The notes below the pieces were generated by a model that was not told the origin of the DNA, did no database searches, and saw only the letters and a program-made list of their open reading frames with translations. From Rariloculus sp963665575 (GTDB taxonomy: Bacteria > Pseudomonadota > Gammaproteobacteria > Steroidobacterales > Rariloculaceae), in assembly GCA_963665575.2 (NCBI GenBank), contig CAXXDW010000006.1, positions 620,001-684,000 of the forward strand: DNA of 64,000 nucleotides, read 5' to 3'. Shown in pieces: positions 32,017 to 41,877 of this stretch. Made by a program: the position numbers and the translations under genes. Numbering within the stretch: position 1 is the first letter of the stretch; every line of letters starts with the position of its first letter.

Positions 32017-32945
32017 AGCGGCTGCGCGTCGCAGTCGTCGGCGTCGGCTATCTCGGCCGGTTCCACGCGCACAAGTACGCCGCCCTGCCGGCCGCGGACC
32101 TCGTCGCTGTCTGCGACCTGCGCGAAGCGGTGGGCCGGGACGTCGCCGACGAGTTGAGCACGACATTTTGCGGCGACTACAGGAAACTGCTCGGCAAGGT
32201 CGACGCCGTCACGGTCGCTGCGAGCACGGCAGCACACTTCGAGCTGACCCGTTTCTTTCTCGAGCACGGCGTGCACGTGTTCGTCGAGAAGCCCATGACA
32301 CCGACGAGCCGCGAGGCCATTGCCCTGACCGAGCTCGCCGAAGAGCGCAATCTGAAGCTGCAAGTCGGGCATGTCGAGCGGTTCAACCCGGCGCTCCTGT
32401 CCGCGCGCAACGCGCTCGACGACGTGCGTTTCATCGAGTGCCATCGGCTCGCGGCCTTCAAGTCCCGCGGCGCCGACATCAATGTCGTGCTCGATCTCAT
32501 GATCCACGACCTCGACGTCATCCTCTCGCTCGTCGACGCGAGCCCGCTCCAGGTGTCCGCCGTCGGCATCGCCGTGCTGTCCGGCAGCACCGACATCGCC
32601 AACGCACGCATCGAGTTCGCCAACGGCGCGATCGCGAACGTCACCGCGTCACGCGTATCGATGAGCGCCCAGCGCAAGTTCAGGGTATTCCAGCAGAATC
32701 AGTACGTCTCGATCGACTTCGGCGGCGGCGAGGTGCGCCGCGTGACGAGCGGCGGCGAGGTGCCCCTGCAGGAGGAGAAGTGGAGTCTGGACAAGGGAGA
32801 CGCGCTGCTTGCGGAAGCTGAGGCATTCATCGAATCCGTGCTCGACGATGTGCCCTGCCGCGTGACCGGGCGCGACGGCATCGCCGCGCTCGAGCTGGCC
32901 GAAGCGGTCATGGACGATATCGAGCGGGGGTCCCGGCTGACTTGA
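32013..32945 (+). CDS. Gfo/Idh/MocA-family oxidoreductase coupled to lpxA
   Basis: A 310-residue NAD(P)-dependent oxidoreductase. The N-terminal Rossmann motif is VAVVGVGYLGRFHAHKYA (5-22), followed by VEKPMTPTS and then the C-terminal domain with VLDLMIHDLDVILSLV. The ATG at 32013 overlaps the lpxA stop by 4 bases. Members of this family called GnnA, encoded beside lpxA, oxidise UDP-GlcNAc at C3 as the first step towards UDP-GlcNAc3N for amide-linked lipid A. The aminotransferase partner GnnB is not visible here, so the assignment is a hypothesis based on context. Confidence 0.8.
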   Translation: MKRLRVAVVGVGYLGRFHAHKYAALPAADLVAVCDLREAVGRDVADELSTTFCGDYRKLLGKVDAVTVAASTAAHFELTRFFLEHGVHVFVEKPMTPTSREAIALTELAEERNLKLQVGHVERFNPALLSARNALDDVRFIECHRLAAFKSRGADINVVLDLMIHDLDVILSLVDASPLQVSAVGIAVLSGSTDIANARIEFANGAIANVTASRVSMSAQRKFRVFQQNQYVSIDFGGGEVRRVTSGGEVPLQEEKWSLDKGDALLAEAEAFIESVLDDVPCRVTGRDGIAALELAEAVMDDIERGSRLT

Positions 32946-33109
32946 TGCTGCGCGCCGTCGCACTATCGCTCGCTTGAGACACGCGGCAACTTCCTCCCTG
33001 TACGCTGCGCGCGAGGGAATCAATCGACCCGCAGTGCGCCTTCCCTTGCCGTTGCGGCCAGGTACGAAGTGTATGCGGGACACTCGTCGATGCAGGACAG
33101 ACCTTCGGG

Positions 33110-34510
<1,401 letters not shown>

Positions 34511-34519
34511 CGGTGTCGC

Positions 34520-35590
34520 CTACGCTGCGGCACCGCTGCCGTCAACCGGCAGCCGCATTCGAAACACCGTCCTGCCGGGGCGACTCTCGTATTCGATATA
34601 GCCGCCATTGCGGCTGACGAGGTCCTGGGCGATCGTGAGACCGAGGCCGGTACCGGAGTTCCTGCCGGTCACCAGCGGATAGAAGATCGTCCCGGCAAGC
34701 TCCGCGGAAACGCCCGGCCCGTTGTCCTCCACGTCGGCCGACAGCACCAGCCGATGTTGTTCGCCGTCGATCGGGTGATTGTGCAGCGCCCGCGTTCTGA
34801 GCACGATCCGCCCGTCCTTGCCGACGGCCTGCGTGGCGTTGCGCGCGAGATTCAGGAACGCCTGGATCATCTGGCTCCGGTCCGCCCGGACCGACGGCAG
34901 GCTCGGGTCATAGTCGCGCACAAGTTCGATGCCCGGCGAGATCTCTGCGGTCAACAGGTTCGCGACGCGCTCGGTGACTTCATGCAGGTTGAAATCGGCC
35001 GGCACCGGCGCCCCACCCGTCGAGAGGACACTGTCGACCAGCGCCGCAAGCCGATCGGCTTCATCAATGATGACGCGCGTATAGTCCTTGAGATCCGCGC
35101 CAGGCAACTGGCGCTCGAGCAACTGCGCCGCACCGCGCAGACCGACGAGCGGGTTCTTGACCTCGTGAGCGAGTTGGCGGATCACCTGCCGCGACAGCTT
35201 TCGCTGCGCGGCGATTTCCGCCTCGCGGCGGATCGTTCGATCGCGGTCGGTATCGAACAGCTCGAGCAGGAGCCCGGGCTCGCCCTCGATCGGGGCCGCC
35301 TGGCAGTGCAGATTGAGTTCGCGCTCCCCGAAGCGGGCCGAGAGCTCCCTGAGGCCGATGGTCAGCCCCGTGCGCAGGGCTCGCCGGCAGAGCTTGACGA
35401 GTTCGTCAGCCGGTTGCGCCAGCGATTCGATCGTCCGGCCGATGACCTGACGCTCGCTCATGCCGAGCAGGTTCTCCGCGGCGTCATTGAGATAGCTCAC
35501 GGTCAACGAGTCGTCGACGGCGACCAGCGCTGTCGTCTGGCTGCGCAGCAGATTGCCCGAGTCAGGCGCGCGCGGCCGGCGGGTTCTCAG
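34520..35590 (-). CDS. ntrB: Nitrogen regulation sensor kinase NtrB, probable CTG start
   Basis: About 356 residues: PAS domain (NLLRSQTTALVAVDDSLTVS onwards to about 110), dimerisation/phospho-acceptor helix with LAHEVKNPLVGLRGAAQLL (His in the HEVKNP motif), and an ATPase domain with FLNLARNATQAV, VEDNGPGVS and GTGLGLTIAQ. It phosphorylates or dephosphorylates NtrC under control of PII. No ATG, GTG or TTG in frame exists between the upstream gene's end and the PAS domain; the frame continues upstream through the DUF4124 gene. The most economical start is CTG at 35590, overlapping the preceding stop as CTGA. Start position is uncertain by a few residues. Confidence 0.88.
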   Translation of the reverse strand: MRTRRPRAPDSGNLLRSQTTALVAVDDSLTVSYLNDAAENLLGMSERQVIGRTIESLAQPADELVKLCRRALRTGLTIGLRELSARFGERELNLHCQAAPIEGEPGLLLELFDTDRDRTIRREAEIAAQRKLSRQVIRQLAHEVKNPLVGLRGAAQLLERQLPGADLKDYTRVIIDEADRLAALVDSVLSTGGAPVPADFNLHEVTERVANLLTAEISPGIELVRDYDPSLPSVRADRSQMIQAFLNLARNATQAVGKDGRIVLRTRALHNHPIDGEQHRLVLSADVEDNGPGVSAELAGTIFYPLVTGRNSGTGLGLTIAQDLVSRNGGYIEYESRPGRTVFRMRLPVDGSGAAA

Positions 35591-36138
35591 CGACGACTTT
35601 GCGGATTGTTCGGGTTGAGAATGCTCGTCTGCTGCACCATGAACGTCACACCAGGCGAGCGCAGCACTTCCTCGGCGCGTTCGTTGACGATCACGGCACT
35701 GAGTGTATGCAGACCCCGGTAGACGTCGGGCACCGTGAGCCTGGGGCCGGCGCCGGCCAGCTCTATCCGCCGGCCGTCGAGGTCTGCGAGCAGGCGATGG
35801 CCGGGCTGCAGGGCCGGCGTCAGCTCCACGATCACGTCGAGCCGTCCCTCCGTATTCCAGAGCGTCTGCCCGTCCGCCGGGCTCGCGATGGCGAATGCCG
35901 TGTACGACGGTGCCGCCGCGGCGGAAACCGTGGCATCCGGTACCGATGCGTGCGCCGTCGGCGTCGACGGCGAGCGCAGTGAAATGACCGGCACGCTGCC
36001 GAGTTCGATGCGGCTGGCGCCGGGCACCGGGCGGTCGGAGAAGTGCTGGCGGCCGGTCTCGTCCACCCACATCCAGACCGGCACGGCGAAGCTCGCTGTT
36101 GAGCAGAGCATGCCGAAAAGGATCAGCCACGAACGCAT
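35587..36138 (-). CDS. DUF4124 domain secreted protein
   Basis: A 183-residue protein with signal peptide (MRSWLILFGMLCSTASFAVP). The N-terminal DUF4124 segment is WMWVDETGRQHFSDRPVPGA, a small beta domain found in many gammaproteobacteria. The middle is a low-complexity Ala/Pro/Ser linker and the C-terminal half (FAIASPADGQTLWNTEGRLDVIVEL) resembles an immunoglobulin-like fold. It sits between glnA and ntrB, a conserved place for such genes; its role is unknown. It ends overlapping the likely CTG start of ntrB. Confidence 0.85.
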   Translation of the reverse strand: MRSWLILFGMLCSTASFAVPVWMWVDETGRQHFSDRPVPGASRIELGSVPVISLRSPSTPTAHASVPDATVSAAAAPSYTAFAIASPADGQTLWNTEGRLDVIVELTPALQPGHRLLADLDGRRIELAGAGPRLTVPDVYRGLHTLSAVIVNERAEEVLRSPGVTFMVQQTSILNPNNPQSRR

Positions 36139-36240
36139 ACTCCTAGCTTAGCGACGACCCTCGGGACAGGCCAACCGAACGGGCGGGATCTCCACGATCC
36201 CGCCACATTGGGTGCCCTGGGGGCGCTTTCTGTCGGCCGC

Positions 36241-37650
36241 CTACAGGCTGTAGTACATCTCGAATTCGACGGGGTGCGTCGACTTCTGCAACAGCGTGAT
36301 CTCGTCCTGCTTGAGCGCGATGTAGGCGTCGATGAGATCGTCGCTGAACACCTCTCCCGCCTTGAGGAAGTCGCGGTCCGCGTCGAGCTCGTCGAGTGCT
36401 TCCTGCAGCGAGAAGCAGACGGTCCGGATGTTCTTCTCCTCTTCGGGCGGGAGATCGTAGAGGTCCTTGTCGACGGGCTCGCCCGGATCGATCTTGTTCA
36501 GGATGCCGTCGAGGCCTGCCATCAGCATCGCGCTGAACGCGAAGTACGGGTTGCCGGTGCTGTCCGGGAAACGGACCTCGACCCGGCGCGCCTTCGGATT
36601 CGCGACGAACGGTACGCGGACCGCAGCGGAGCGGTTGCGCGCAGAGTGCGCGATCAGCGTCGGAGCCTCGAAGCCCTTGACGAGGCGCTTGTAGCTGTTC
36701 GTCGCGGCATTCGTGAACGCGTTCAATGCGCGCGCATGCTTCTTGACGCCGCCGATGTAGTAAAGCGCCGCATCGGAAAGCCCCGCGTAGCCGTCGCCGG
36801 TGAAGATGTTCTGACCATCCTTCGCCAGCGACTGATGGACGTGCGCGCCGTTGCCGTTGTCGTCGACGAGCGGCTTGGGCATGAAGGTCGCGGTCTTGCC
36901 GTAGCTGTCAGCGACGTTCATGACGACGTACTTGAGGATCTGAACGGCGTCGGCCTTCTTGACCAACGTGTCGAACATGACGCCGATTTCGCCCTGCCCA
37001 CCCGTGGAGACCTCGTGATGGTGCACCTCCGTCGTCAGGCCCATCTCCTCGAGCGCCAGACACATTGCCGAGCGGACGTCGGCCAGCGAGTCGACCGGCG
37101 GCACCGGGAAGTACCCGCCCTTGACCCTGGGTCGGTGCCCGATGTTGCCCCCCTCGAATTCGTCGCCGGACTGCCAGGCGCCCTCGTTCGACCTGATTTC
37201 GTAGGACGTGCGATGCATATCGGTCCGCCAGCGCACGTCGTCGAAAACGAAGAACTCATTTTCCGGACCGAAATACGCCGCATCGGCGATGCCGGTCGAC
37301 TTCAGATACGCCTCGGCACGCACGGCCGTGGAACGCGGGTCGCGACCGTAGCCCTGCAGGGTCATCGGCTCGATCACGTTGCAGAACATGTTTAGCGTCG
37401 CTTCCTCGGTGAACGGATCGAGAACCGCCGTGGACGTATCCGGCATCAGAATCATGTCCGACTCGTGGATCCCCCTCCATCCGGAAATCGATGAGCCGTC
37501 GAACATCTTGCCGTCTTCGAAAAAGGCTTCGTCGACGATGTGGGACGGCACGCTGACGTGCTGTTCCTTGCCACGCGTGTCCGTAAGGCGCAGATCGACG
37601 AACTTGACGCCGTTTTCTTCAATCATTTTCAAAACGTCGGCTGACGACAT
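36241..37650 (-). CDS. glnA: Glutamine synthetase, type I
   Basis: Makes glutamine from glutamate, ammonia and ATP; dodecamer in the cytosol. 469 residues, equal to the E. coli enzyme. Seen are the N-terminal DGSSISGWRGIHESDM, metal/glutamate segments FGPENEFFVFDD and NGNGAHVHQSLAKDG, the KPLVDDNGNG nucleotide region and the adenylylation tyrosine Tyr398 in DKDLYDLPPEE. The ATG at 37650 has a strong GGAGGA ribosome site. Transcription is driven by a sigma-54 promoter at 37756-37771 with an NtrC site at 37867-37883. Next downstream are DUF4124, ntrB and ntrC. Confidence 0.98.
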   Translation of the reverse strand: MSSADVLKMIEENGVKFVDLRLTDTRGKEQHVSVPSHIVDEAFFEDGKMFDGSSISGWRGIHESDMILMPDTSTAVLDPFTEEATLNMFCNVIEPMTLQGYGRDPRSTAVRAEAYLKSTGIADAAYFGPENEFFVFDDVRWRTDMHRTSYEIRSNEGAWQSGDEFEGGNIGHRPRVKGGYFPVPPVDSLADVRSAMCLALEEMGLTTEVHHHEVSTGGQGEIGVMFDTLVKKADAVQILKYVVMNVADSYGKTATFMPKPLVDDNGNGAHVHQSLAKDGQNIFTGDGYAGLSDAALYYIGGVKKHARALNAFTNAATNSYKRLVKGFEAPTLIAHSARNRSAAVRVPFVANPKARRVEVRFPDSTGNPYFAFSAMLMAGLDGILNKIDPGEPVDKDLYDLPPEEEKNIRTVCFSLQEALDELDADRDFLKAGEVFSDDLIDAYIALKQDEITLLQKSTHPVEFEMYYSL

Positions 37651-37755
37651 GATTCTCCTCCATTAATAACTGAGTTGCCGTGGATCCAACACGACCGCGT
37701 ACAAGCGCCCACAGGCGCGCACCCGGTCAGAACACCGATGTCGAACCTCCACCGC

Positions 37756-37771
37756 TGCATGAAGCGTGCCA
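37756..37771 (-). promoter_or_regulatory. Sigma-54 promoter of glnA
   Basis: Minus strand TGGCACGCTTCATGCA, a near match to TGGCACGNNNNTTGCA with the GG and GC dinucleotides correctly spaced. Transcription start expected near 37744, giving a leader of about 95 bases. Confidence 0.85.
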
Positions 37772-37866
37772 ATTGAAACAAAGCACGTTTCGCCTTTCTT
37801 CTACGGGGTCCGTGGCCGCGACCCGGCGTTCTCCTGCCCCGGGTTGGAGCGAAACGCGCGACATGA

Positions 37867-37883
37867 TGCACCAAAACGGTGCG
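37867..37883. promoter_or_regulatory. NtrC-binding site upstream of glnA
   Basis: TGCACC-AAAAC-GGTGCG matches the NtrC consensus TGCACYAAAATGGTGCA at almost every position. It lies about 96 bases upstream of the glnA sigma-54 promoter's -24 element, a typical enhancer distance. Only one strong site is visible. Confidence 0.88.
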
Positions 37884-38020
37884 AAAAGAAAAGCATGTGC
37901 CGGCTGAGCTTACGGGAGATCTCCACGGCCCTCGGCACGCCCCCGATCCGACCGCGTGCTGCCACCAACTGCAACTGCCCCACCGGCGCCAGCCGGCAGC
38001 GGCGCGGACTCGATCCGGTA

Positions 38021-38332
38021 TCAGGTGGCGGTCGTCTTGCCGGCTTCGTTGTCGATGACCATCAACGTGTCGACGTAGAACAGCTCAGGGTCGGCGCCGA
38101 ACTTTGCCTTGAACTGGGTCAGGAACTGGTCGTTGAAAAAGGCCCGGGCATCGGCCTCGCTTTCCCACAGGTAAACGGAGTGGCCCGTATGGCTGCCCTC
38201 GTCATAGCTGAAATACTTGCGAATGAGCTTCGGCGTCGCCCGAAAGCGCCCTTCGACCTCCCTGAAGCCTTCCATCATCTTGTCGCGCGGGACGGGCCCG
38301 GGCAGGACGTACTTGACGAGAACCGTGTGCAT
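38021..38332 (-). CDS. Dabb/YdhR-like small monooxygenase-fold protein
   Basis: A 103-residue protein with the ferredoxin-like fold pattern of antibiotic-biosynthesis monooxygenase/Dabb proteins: MHTVLVKYVLPGPVPRDKM, a helix EGFREVEGRF, KLIRKYFSYDEGSHTGHS, then SEADARAFFNDQFLTQFK and a final strand YVDTLMVIDNE. Many such small proteins bind or modify hydrophobic ligands. It lies just downstream of the GMC oxidoreductase gene (21-base gap) and is likely cotranscribed with it. Confidence 0.6.
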   Translation of the reverse strand: MHTVLVKYVLPGPVPRDKMMEGFREVEGRFRATPKLIRKYFSYDEGSHTGHSVYLWESEADARAFFNDQFLTQFKAKFGADPELFYVDTLMVIDNEAGKTTAT

Positions 38333-38353
38333 GAAGTGGCTCCTCTCAGCGGG

Positions 38354-39868
38354 TCAATTGCTGCGAACTATACGCTCGGCGACGTGCGACGCCCACGTTG
38401 CAATGCTCAGCGATGGCGGTACGCCCACGGGCTGCGGGAAGACCGAGGCATCGGCGACATACAGCCCCGGATGATCGTGGACCTGGCCGCTGCCGTCGAC
38501 CACACCTTCGTCCCGATTGTCCGAAATCCGGCACCCACCGGCCGGATGAGCCGTAAATACTTCAGTTTTCGGGTACTCCACCGGCCGGCCGGAGGCTTCT
38601 GAAACCGCGTCCATGGCTCGCATCGCCGCCGCGTAGCTGGCCGATCCCTCAAGATCGAAGGCGAACCGGATGCGGCCATTGTCGCTCCAGATCCGGCCGT
38701 CTGCCGCATCCTGGCTCATGGCCACGAGATCCACGAAGCGGCCGGCCTTCGTCTTCGCACGCTTGCCGAGGAATCGCGGCAGCGGCGGCGGTTCGCCGGC
38801 GCCCAGGATGACGTAGGCGCCATCCTCGTGGCCCCTGATTTTCACGCGGCCGAACGACGGCGGGCCGATCGTCGTGTCGCGGGCCTGCACAGGCCACCTG
38901 CCGATCAGGTCGCCGTTGGCGCTCAGCCGCGTGCCGAGCGCCGGAAGTCCGGACAGTCCACCGCTATCGCGGCTGTTCAGGAGCAATGCGTTCGTGTTCA
39001 TGGTGCCCGCACAGACCGCAAGCTTCGGTGCATCCAGCGTCACGTTCCGCCCGCTCTGCAAATCGCGGGCTTCGACGGTCCAGCCGCCGGAGTTGTTGGC
39101 CGAAATCCGGCGCGCCTCGTGCATGTCGCGGACCGTCAAGCCGTTCCTCAGGGCCGGCAGCAGGAACAGCGCATCCACGGTGGACTTCGACGCGCCCGGG
39201 CTGCCGAACATGCCGTTCGCCCGGTTGACGTCGAGCGGCTCACGCACGATGCCGTTTTCGTCGGCGACTGGCGCAAGATTGCCGTCCGGACCCGGGAAGA
39301 GAATCCCCATGAGCGGCTGCTCGCCCTCTTCGAGCGGCGCGAAACAACCCTCCTTCGCCCACGCATGGTCGGCGTGATTGGGAATGGCCGACGCATCCGC
39401 AAGTTCGACGCCCTTCAGTTCCCTGGCGACACGATCGTAATGCGGGGCAAGCGTCGCGTCGCTGAGGCCCGTGGCGCGATCGTTCCAGAAGCCTTGCGGA
39501 GCGCGCTCCAGGAGCGCGGCCCAGATGTGGCTTCCGCCGCCGACATTGGACGTGCAGGGCACCTTGATGCCGTCGCCTGTCCACATCTCGAGGTAGCCGT
39601 ACTTGTTGAGGCGAAGTCCGCGCCGCGGGCCCTTGGCCGGTCTCAGCGACCGCAGGACCGACAGCATTCCGCCCGTTCGCGGCAAGGGCTTGCGCGCTTC
39701 GATGCCGGCGGCGCGCACGGCGACGGTATCGCGCCACGGTCCGCGCTCGAGCAGGACGACCTTCCGCCCCGCTTCCACCAGGCGCGACGCCATCACCGCC
39801 CCGCCGAACCCGCTGCCGACAACGATGATGTCCGGCTGCACTGCTCCGACGTCCGTTTTTCCTGTCAT
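38354..39868 (-). CDS. GMC family FAD oxidoreductase, cholesterol oxidase-like
   Basis: A 504-residue flavoprotein. FAD site IIVVGSGFGGAVMASRLVEAG (about 14-34), GGGSHIWAALL, and near the C-terminus AHPAGGCRISD and ADASVFPQPVGVPPSLSIATWA match the cholesterol oxidase branch of the GMC superfamily. The catalytic histidine region is HPAGGC. It oxidises an alcohol group of a hydrophobic substrate to a ketone; the substrate is not deducible. No signal peptide or Tat motif. The ATG at 39868 starts MTGKTDVGAVQPDIIV. A possible promoter (TTCAAA-17-TAGATA) lies at 39936-39964. Confidence 0.82.
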   Translation of the reverse strand: MTGKTDVGAVQPDIIVVGSGFGGAVMASRLVEAGRKVVLLERGPWRDTVAVRAAGIEARKPLPRTGGMLSVLRSLRPAKGPRRGLRLNKYGYLEMWTGDGIKVPCTSNVGGGSHIWAALLERAPQGFWNDRATGLSDATLAPHYDRVARELKGVELADASAIPNHADHAWAKEGCFAPLEEGEQPLMGILFPGPDGNLAPVADENGIVREPLDVNRANGMFGSPGASKSTVDALFLLPALRNGLTVRDMHEARRISANNSGGWTVEARDLQSGRNVTLDAPKLAVCAGTMNTNALLLNSRDSGGLSGLPALGTRLSANGDLIGRWPVQARDTTIGPPSFGRVKIRGHEDGAYVILGAGEPPPLPRFLGKRAKTKAGRFVDLVAMSQDAADGRIWSDNGRIRFAFDLEGSASYAAAMRAMDAVSEASGRPVEYPKTEVFTAHPAGGCRISDNRDEGVVDGSGQVHDHPGLYVADASVFPQPVGVPPSLSIATWASHVAERIVRSN

Positions 39869-40308
39869 CGCGTTCTCGCAGTTCGCTCCGGCGCCAGCCC
39901 GAATATCGCAGCAAGGCGCGCAGGAAACAGAGAATTATCTAAAGTTTTCAATGCCTTGTTTGAACAGTAAGACAGCCGGACCGGTGACCCTCCGTCCTGG
40001 CCGCGCCCTCGCGAGGCCGCGGGTCCGACGCCCGACTGTCCGTTGCTCCTGCCAGCCGAATCGGCCACCAGCGGGCAAGGGCGACGGAAAGCCTACCATT
40101 GCCCGCTGCTGAAACAATCCGGCGCCCGACAAGCATGGAAACTTCCGGTCTCGCCGGGCTTCCGACGAAATCCCGGGCCCTGAACCGGTGCCCGCAGCAG
40201 CGGATGTGGTCTTCCGACACGGATAACTCGCATGGTTCGCTCCCGGCGAACGCCGCGCATCGCTATACTTTCGCGCTTCGCCTCCGCTCAAGAGCAGTAC
40301 AGCCCGCC
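39869..40308. other. 440-base divergent intergenic region
   Basis: Between the GMC gene (left, minus strand) and the GlyRS gene (right, plus strand). On the minus strand TTCAAA, 17 bases, TAGATA (39936-39964) is a candidate promoter for GMC; on the plus strand TATACT at 40263-40268 is a candidate -10 for GlyRS, without a good -35. No RNA gene, dyad or coding frame was found in it. Confidence 0.5.
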
Positions 40309-41874
40309 ATGGACTCGATGGAAAAAATCGTCTCGCTCAGCAAGCGCCGGGGCTTCGTGTTTCCATCGAGCGAGATCTATGGGGGCCTCAACGGCTTCTG
40401 GGACTACGGTCCACTCGGCGTCGCCCTGAAGCGCAACGTCAGGCAGGCCTGGTGGGACGACATGATCGCCCATCACGACGAAACCGCTACGGATACCGGC
40501 GCGCCATCGCCCTTCGCCATGGTCGGGATCGACAGCGCGCTGCTCCTGAACCCGAAGGTCTGGGAGGCGAGCGGCCACCTGAGCGGTTTCAGCGATCCGA
40601 TGGTGGATTGCAGGGAAACGAAAAGCCGCTATCGGGCGGACCAGCTCGTCGTGTTCGCCCTCGTATTCGAAACGGCGGATGGCGGCCGGGAAACGGTCAA
40701 AGACGTACTCTTCGCGTCGCCCGGTGAAGCCGGCAAGTCGCCTGAAGACGAACTCCTCGCACCACACCGCAAACGACTGAGGCGGATCCTGAAGTCGCGG
40801 CCCGGCGGCGAGGCCCTGTCGATCGAAGTGATCGACGGCGCCCTCGAAGACGCGTCGGCCCGCGCCAGGACGCTCGCTCCCGGAGCCAGCGAACCCGGCT
40901 CGCTGACCGCGCCGCGCGCATTCAATCTCATGTTCAAGACCTACATCGGCGCGCTCGAGGACAGCTCGAGCGCCGCGTATCTTCGCCCCGAGACGGCCCA
41001 GGGCATCTTCCTGAATTTCAAGAACGTACTTGACACCGCCCGCGTCAGGCTGCCGTTCGGCATCGGCCAGGTCGGCAAGGCTTTCCGCAACGAGATCAAC
41101 CCGCGCAATTTCACGTTCCGCAGCCGCGAGTTCGAACAGATGGAAGTGGAGTTCTTCTGCCGGGCAGCCGACGCTGAAGCCTGGTACGTCTATTGGCGCG
41201 ACAGGCGTTACCGCTGGTACGTCGATCTCGGACTCCGGCCGGAAAATCTTGCGCTTCGCGAGCATGAGGATTCGGAACTCGCCCACTACGCCGCGGCCTG
41301 CGCCGACGTCGAATACCGCTTCCCGTTCGGTCAGAGCGAGCTTGAGGGCATCGCCAATCGCACCGACTTCGATCTCCGCCAGCACATGCAGGCGAGCGGC
41401 AAGGACCTGCGCTACTTCGACGACCAGGCCGGGCGGGACGAAGAGCGCCGTTATCTGCCGCACGTCATCGAGCCCTCGGCCGGCGCCGACCGGGCCACGC
41501 TCGCTTTCCTCTGCGACGCGTACACGGAGGACGAAGTCGGCGGCGAGCGCCGCACGGTCATGAAGCTGCACCCGAGACTCGCGCCGGTCAAGGTCGCGGT
41601 GTTCCCGCTCGTTCGCAAGGAAGGGATGCCCGAGCGCGCGCTCGGGATCTATCGCGAACTGCGCGGCAAGCTCGACGCCGCATACGACGAGAAGGGCGCG
41701 ATCGGCCGGCGCTACCGGCGCCAGGACGAAGCCGGCACGCCGTACTGCGTCACGATCGACGGCCAGACGCTGAGCGACGACACGGTCACTGTGCGCGAAC
41801 GCGACAGTTGCGAACAACGGCGGGTCGGTAGCGGCCAACTGGCCGATTACCTGGCTCAGTGCATCGGGGGCTGA
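40309..41874 (+). CDS. glyS: Single-chain glycine-tRNA ligase (alpha2 type)
   Basis: A 521-residue class II glycyl-tRNA synthetase of the homodimeric type used by eukaryotes, archaea and some bacteria. It has RGFVFPSSEIYGGLNGFWDYG at the start, motif region LRPETAQGIFLNFKN, motif 2 GKAFRNEINPRNFTFRSREFEQ and the anticodon-binding C-terminal domain (APVKVAVFPLVRKEGM, then EKGAIGRRYRRQDEAGTPYCVTI). Gammaproteobacteria normally use the unrelated GlyQ/GlyS pair, here absent, yet gmhB and plsC follow exactly as after glyQ-glyS in Pseudomonas. The start is the ATG at 40309 or the in-frame ATG at 40318; no ribosome site favours either. Confidence 0.92.
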   Translation: MDSMEKIVSLSKRRGFVFPSSEIYGGLNGFWDYGPLGVALKRNVRQAWWDDMIAHHDETATDTGAPSPFAMVGIDSALLLNPKVWEASGHLSGFSDPMVDCRETKSRYRADQLVVFALVFETADGGRETVKDVLFASPGEAGKSPEDELLAPHRKRLRRILKSRPGGEALSIEVIDGALEDASARARTLAPGASEPGSLTAPRAFNLMFKTYIGALEDSSSAAYLRPETAQGIFLNFKNVLDTARVRLPFGIGQVGKAFRNEINPRNFTFRSREFEQMEVEFFCRAADAEAWYVYWRDRRYRWYVDLGLRPENLALREHEDSELAHYAAACADVEYRFPFGQSELEGIANRTDFDLRQHMQASGKDLRYFDDQAGRDEERRYLPHVIEPSAGADRATLAFLCDAYTEDEVGGERRTVMKLHPRLAPVKVAVFPLVRKEGMPERALGIYRELRGKLDAAYDEKGAIGRRYRRQDEAGTPYCVTIDGQTLSDDTVTVRERDSCEQRRVGSGQLADYLAQCIGG

Positions 41875-41877
41875 CGC

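Noticed and set aside
34520..36130. Open frame extending ntrB through the whole DUF4124 gene (536 codons)
   Set aside because: Its N-terminal third has no domain and overlaps a gene with a clear signal peptide and DUF4124 motif; NtrB starts at the PAS domain in all relatives.
40099..40308. N-terminal extension of GlyRS by 70 codons
   Set aside because: The extra part contains the probable promoter and no family sequence; GlyRS starts near the RRGFVFPSSEIYGG segment.
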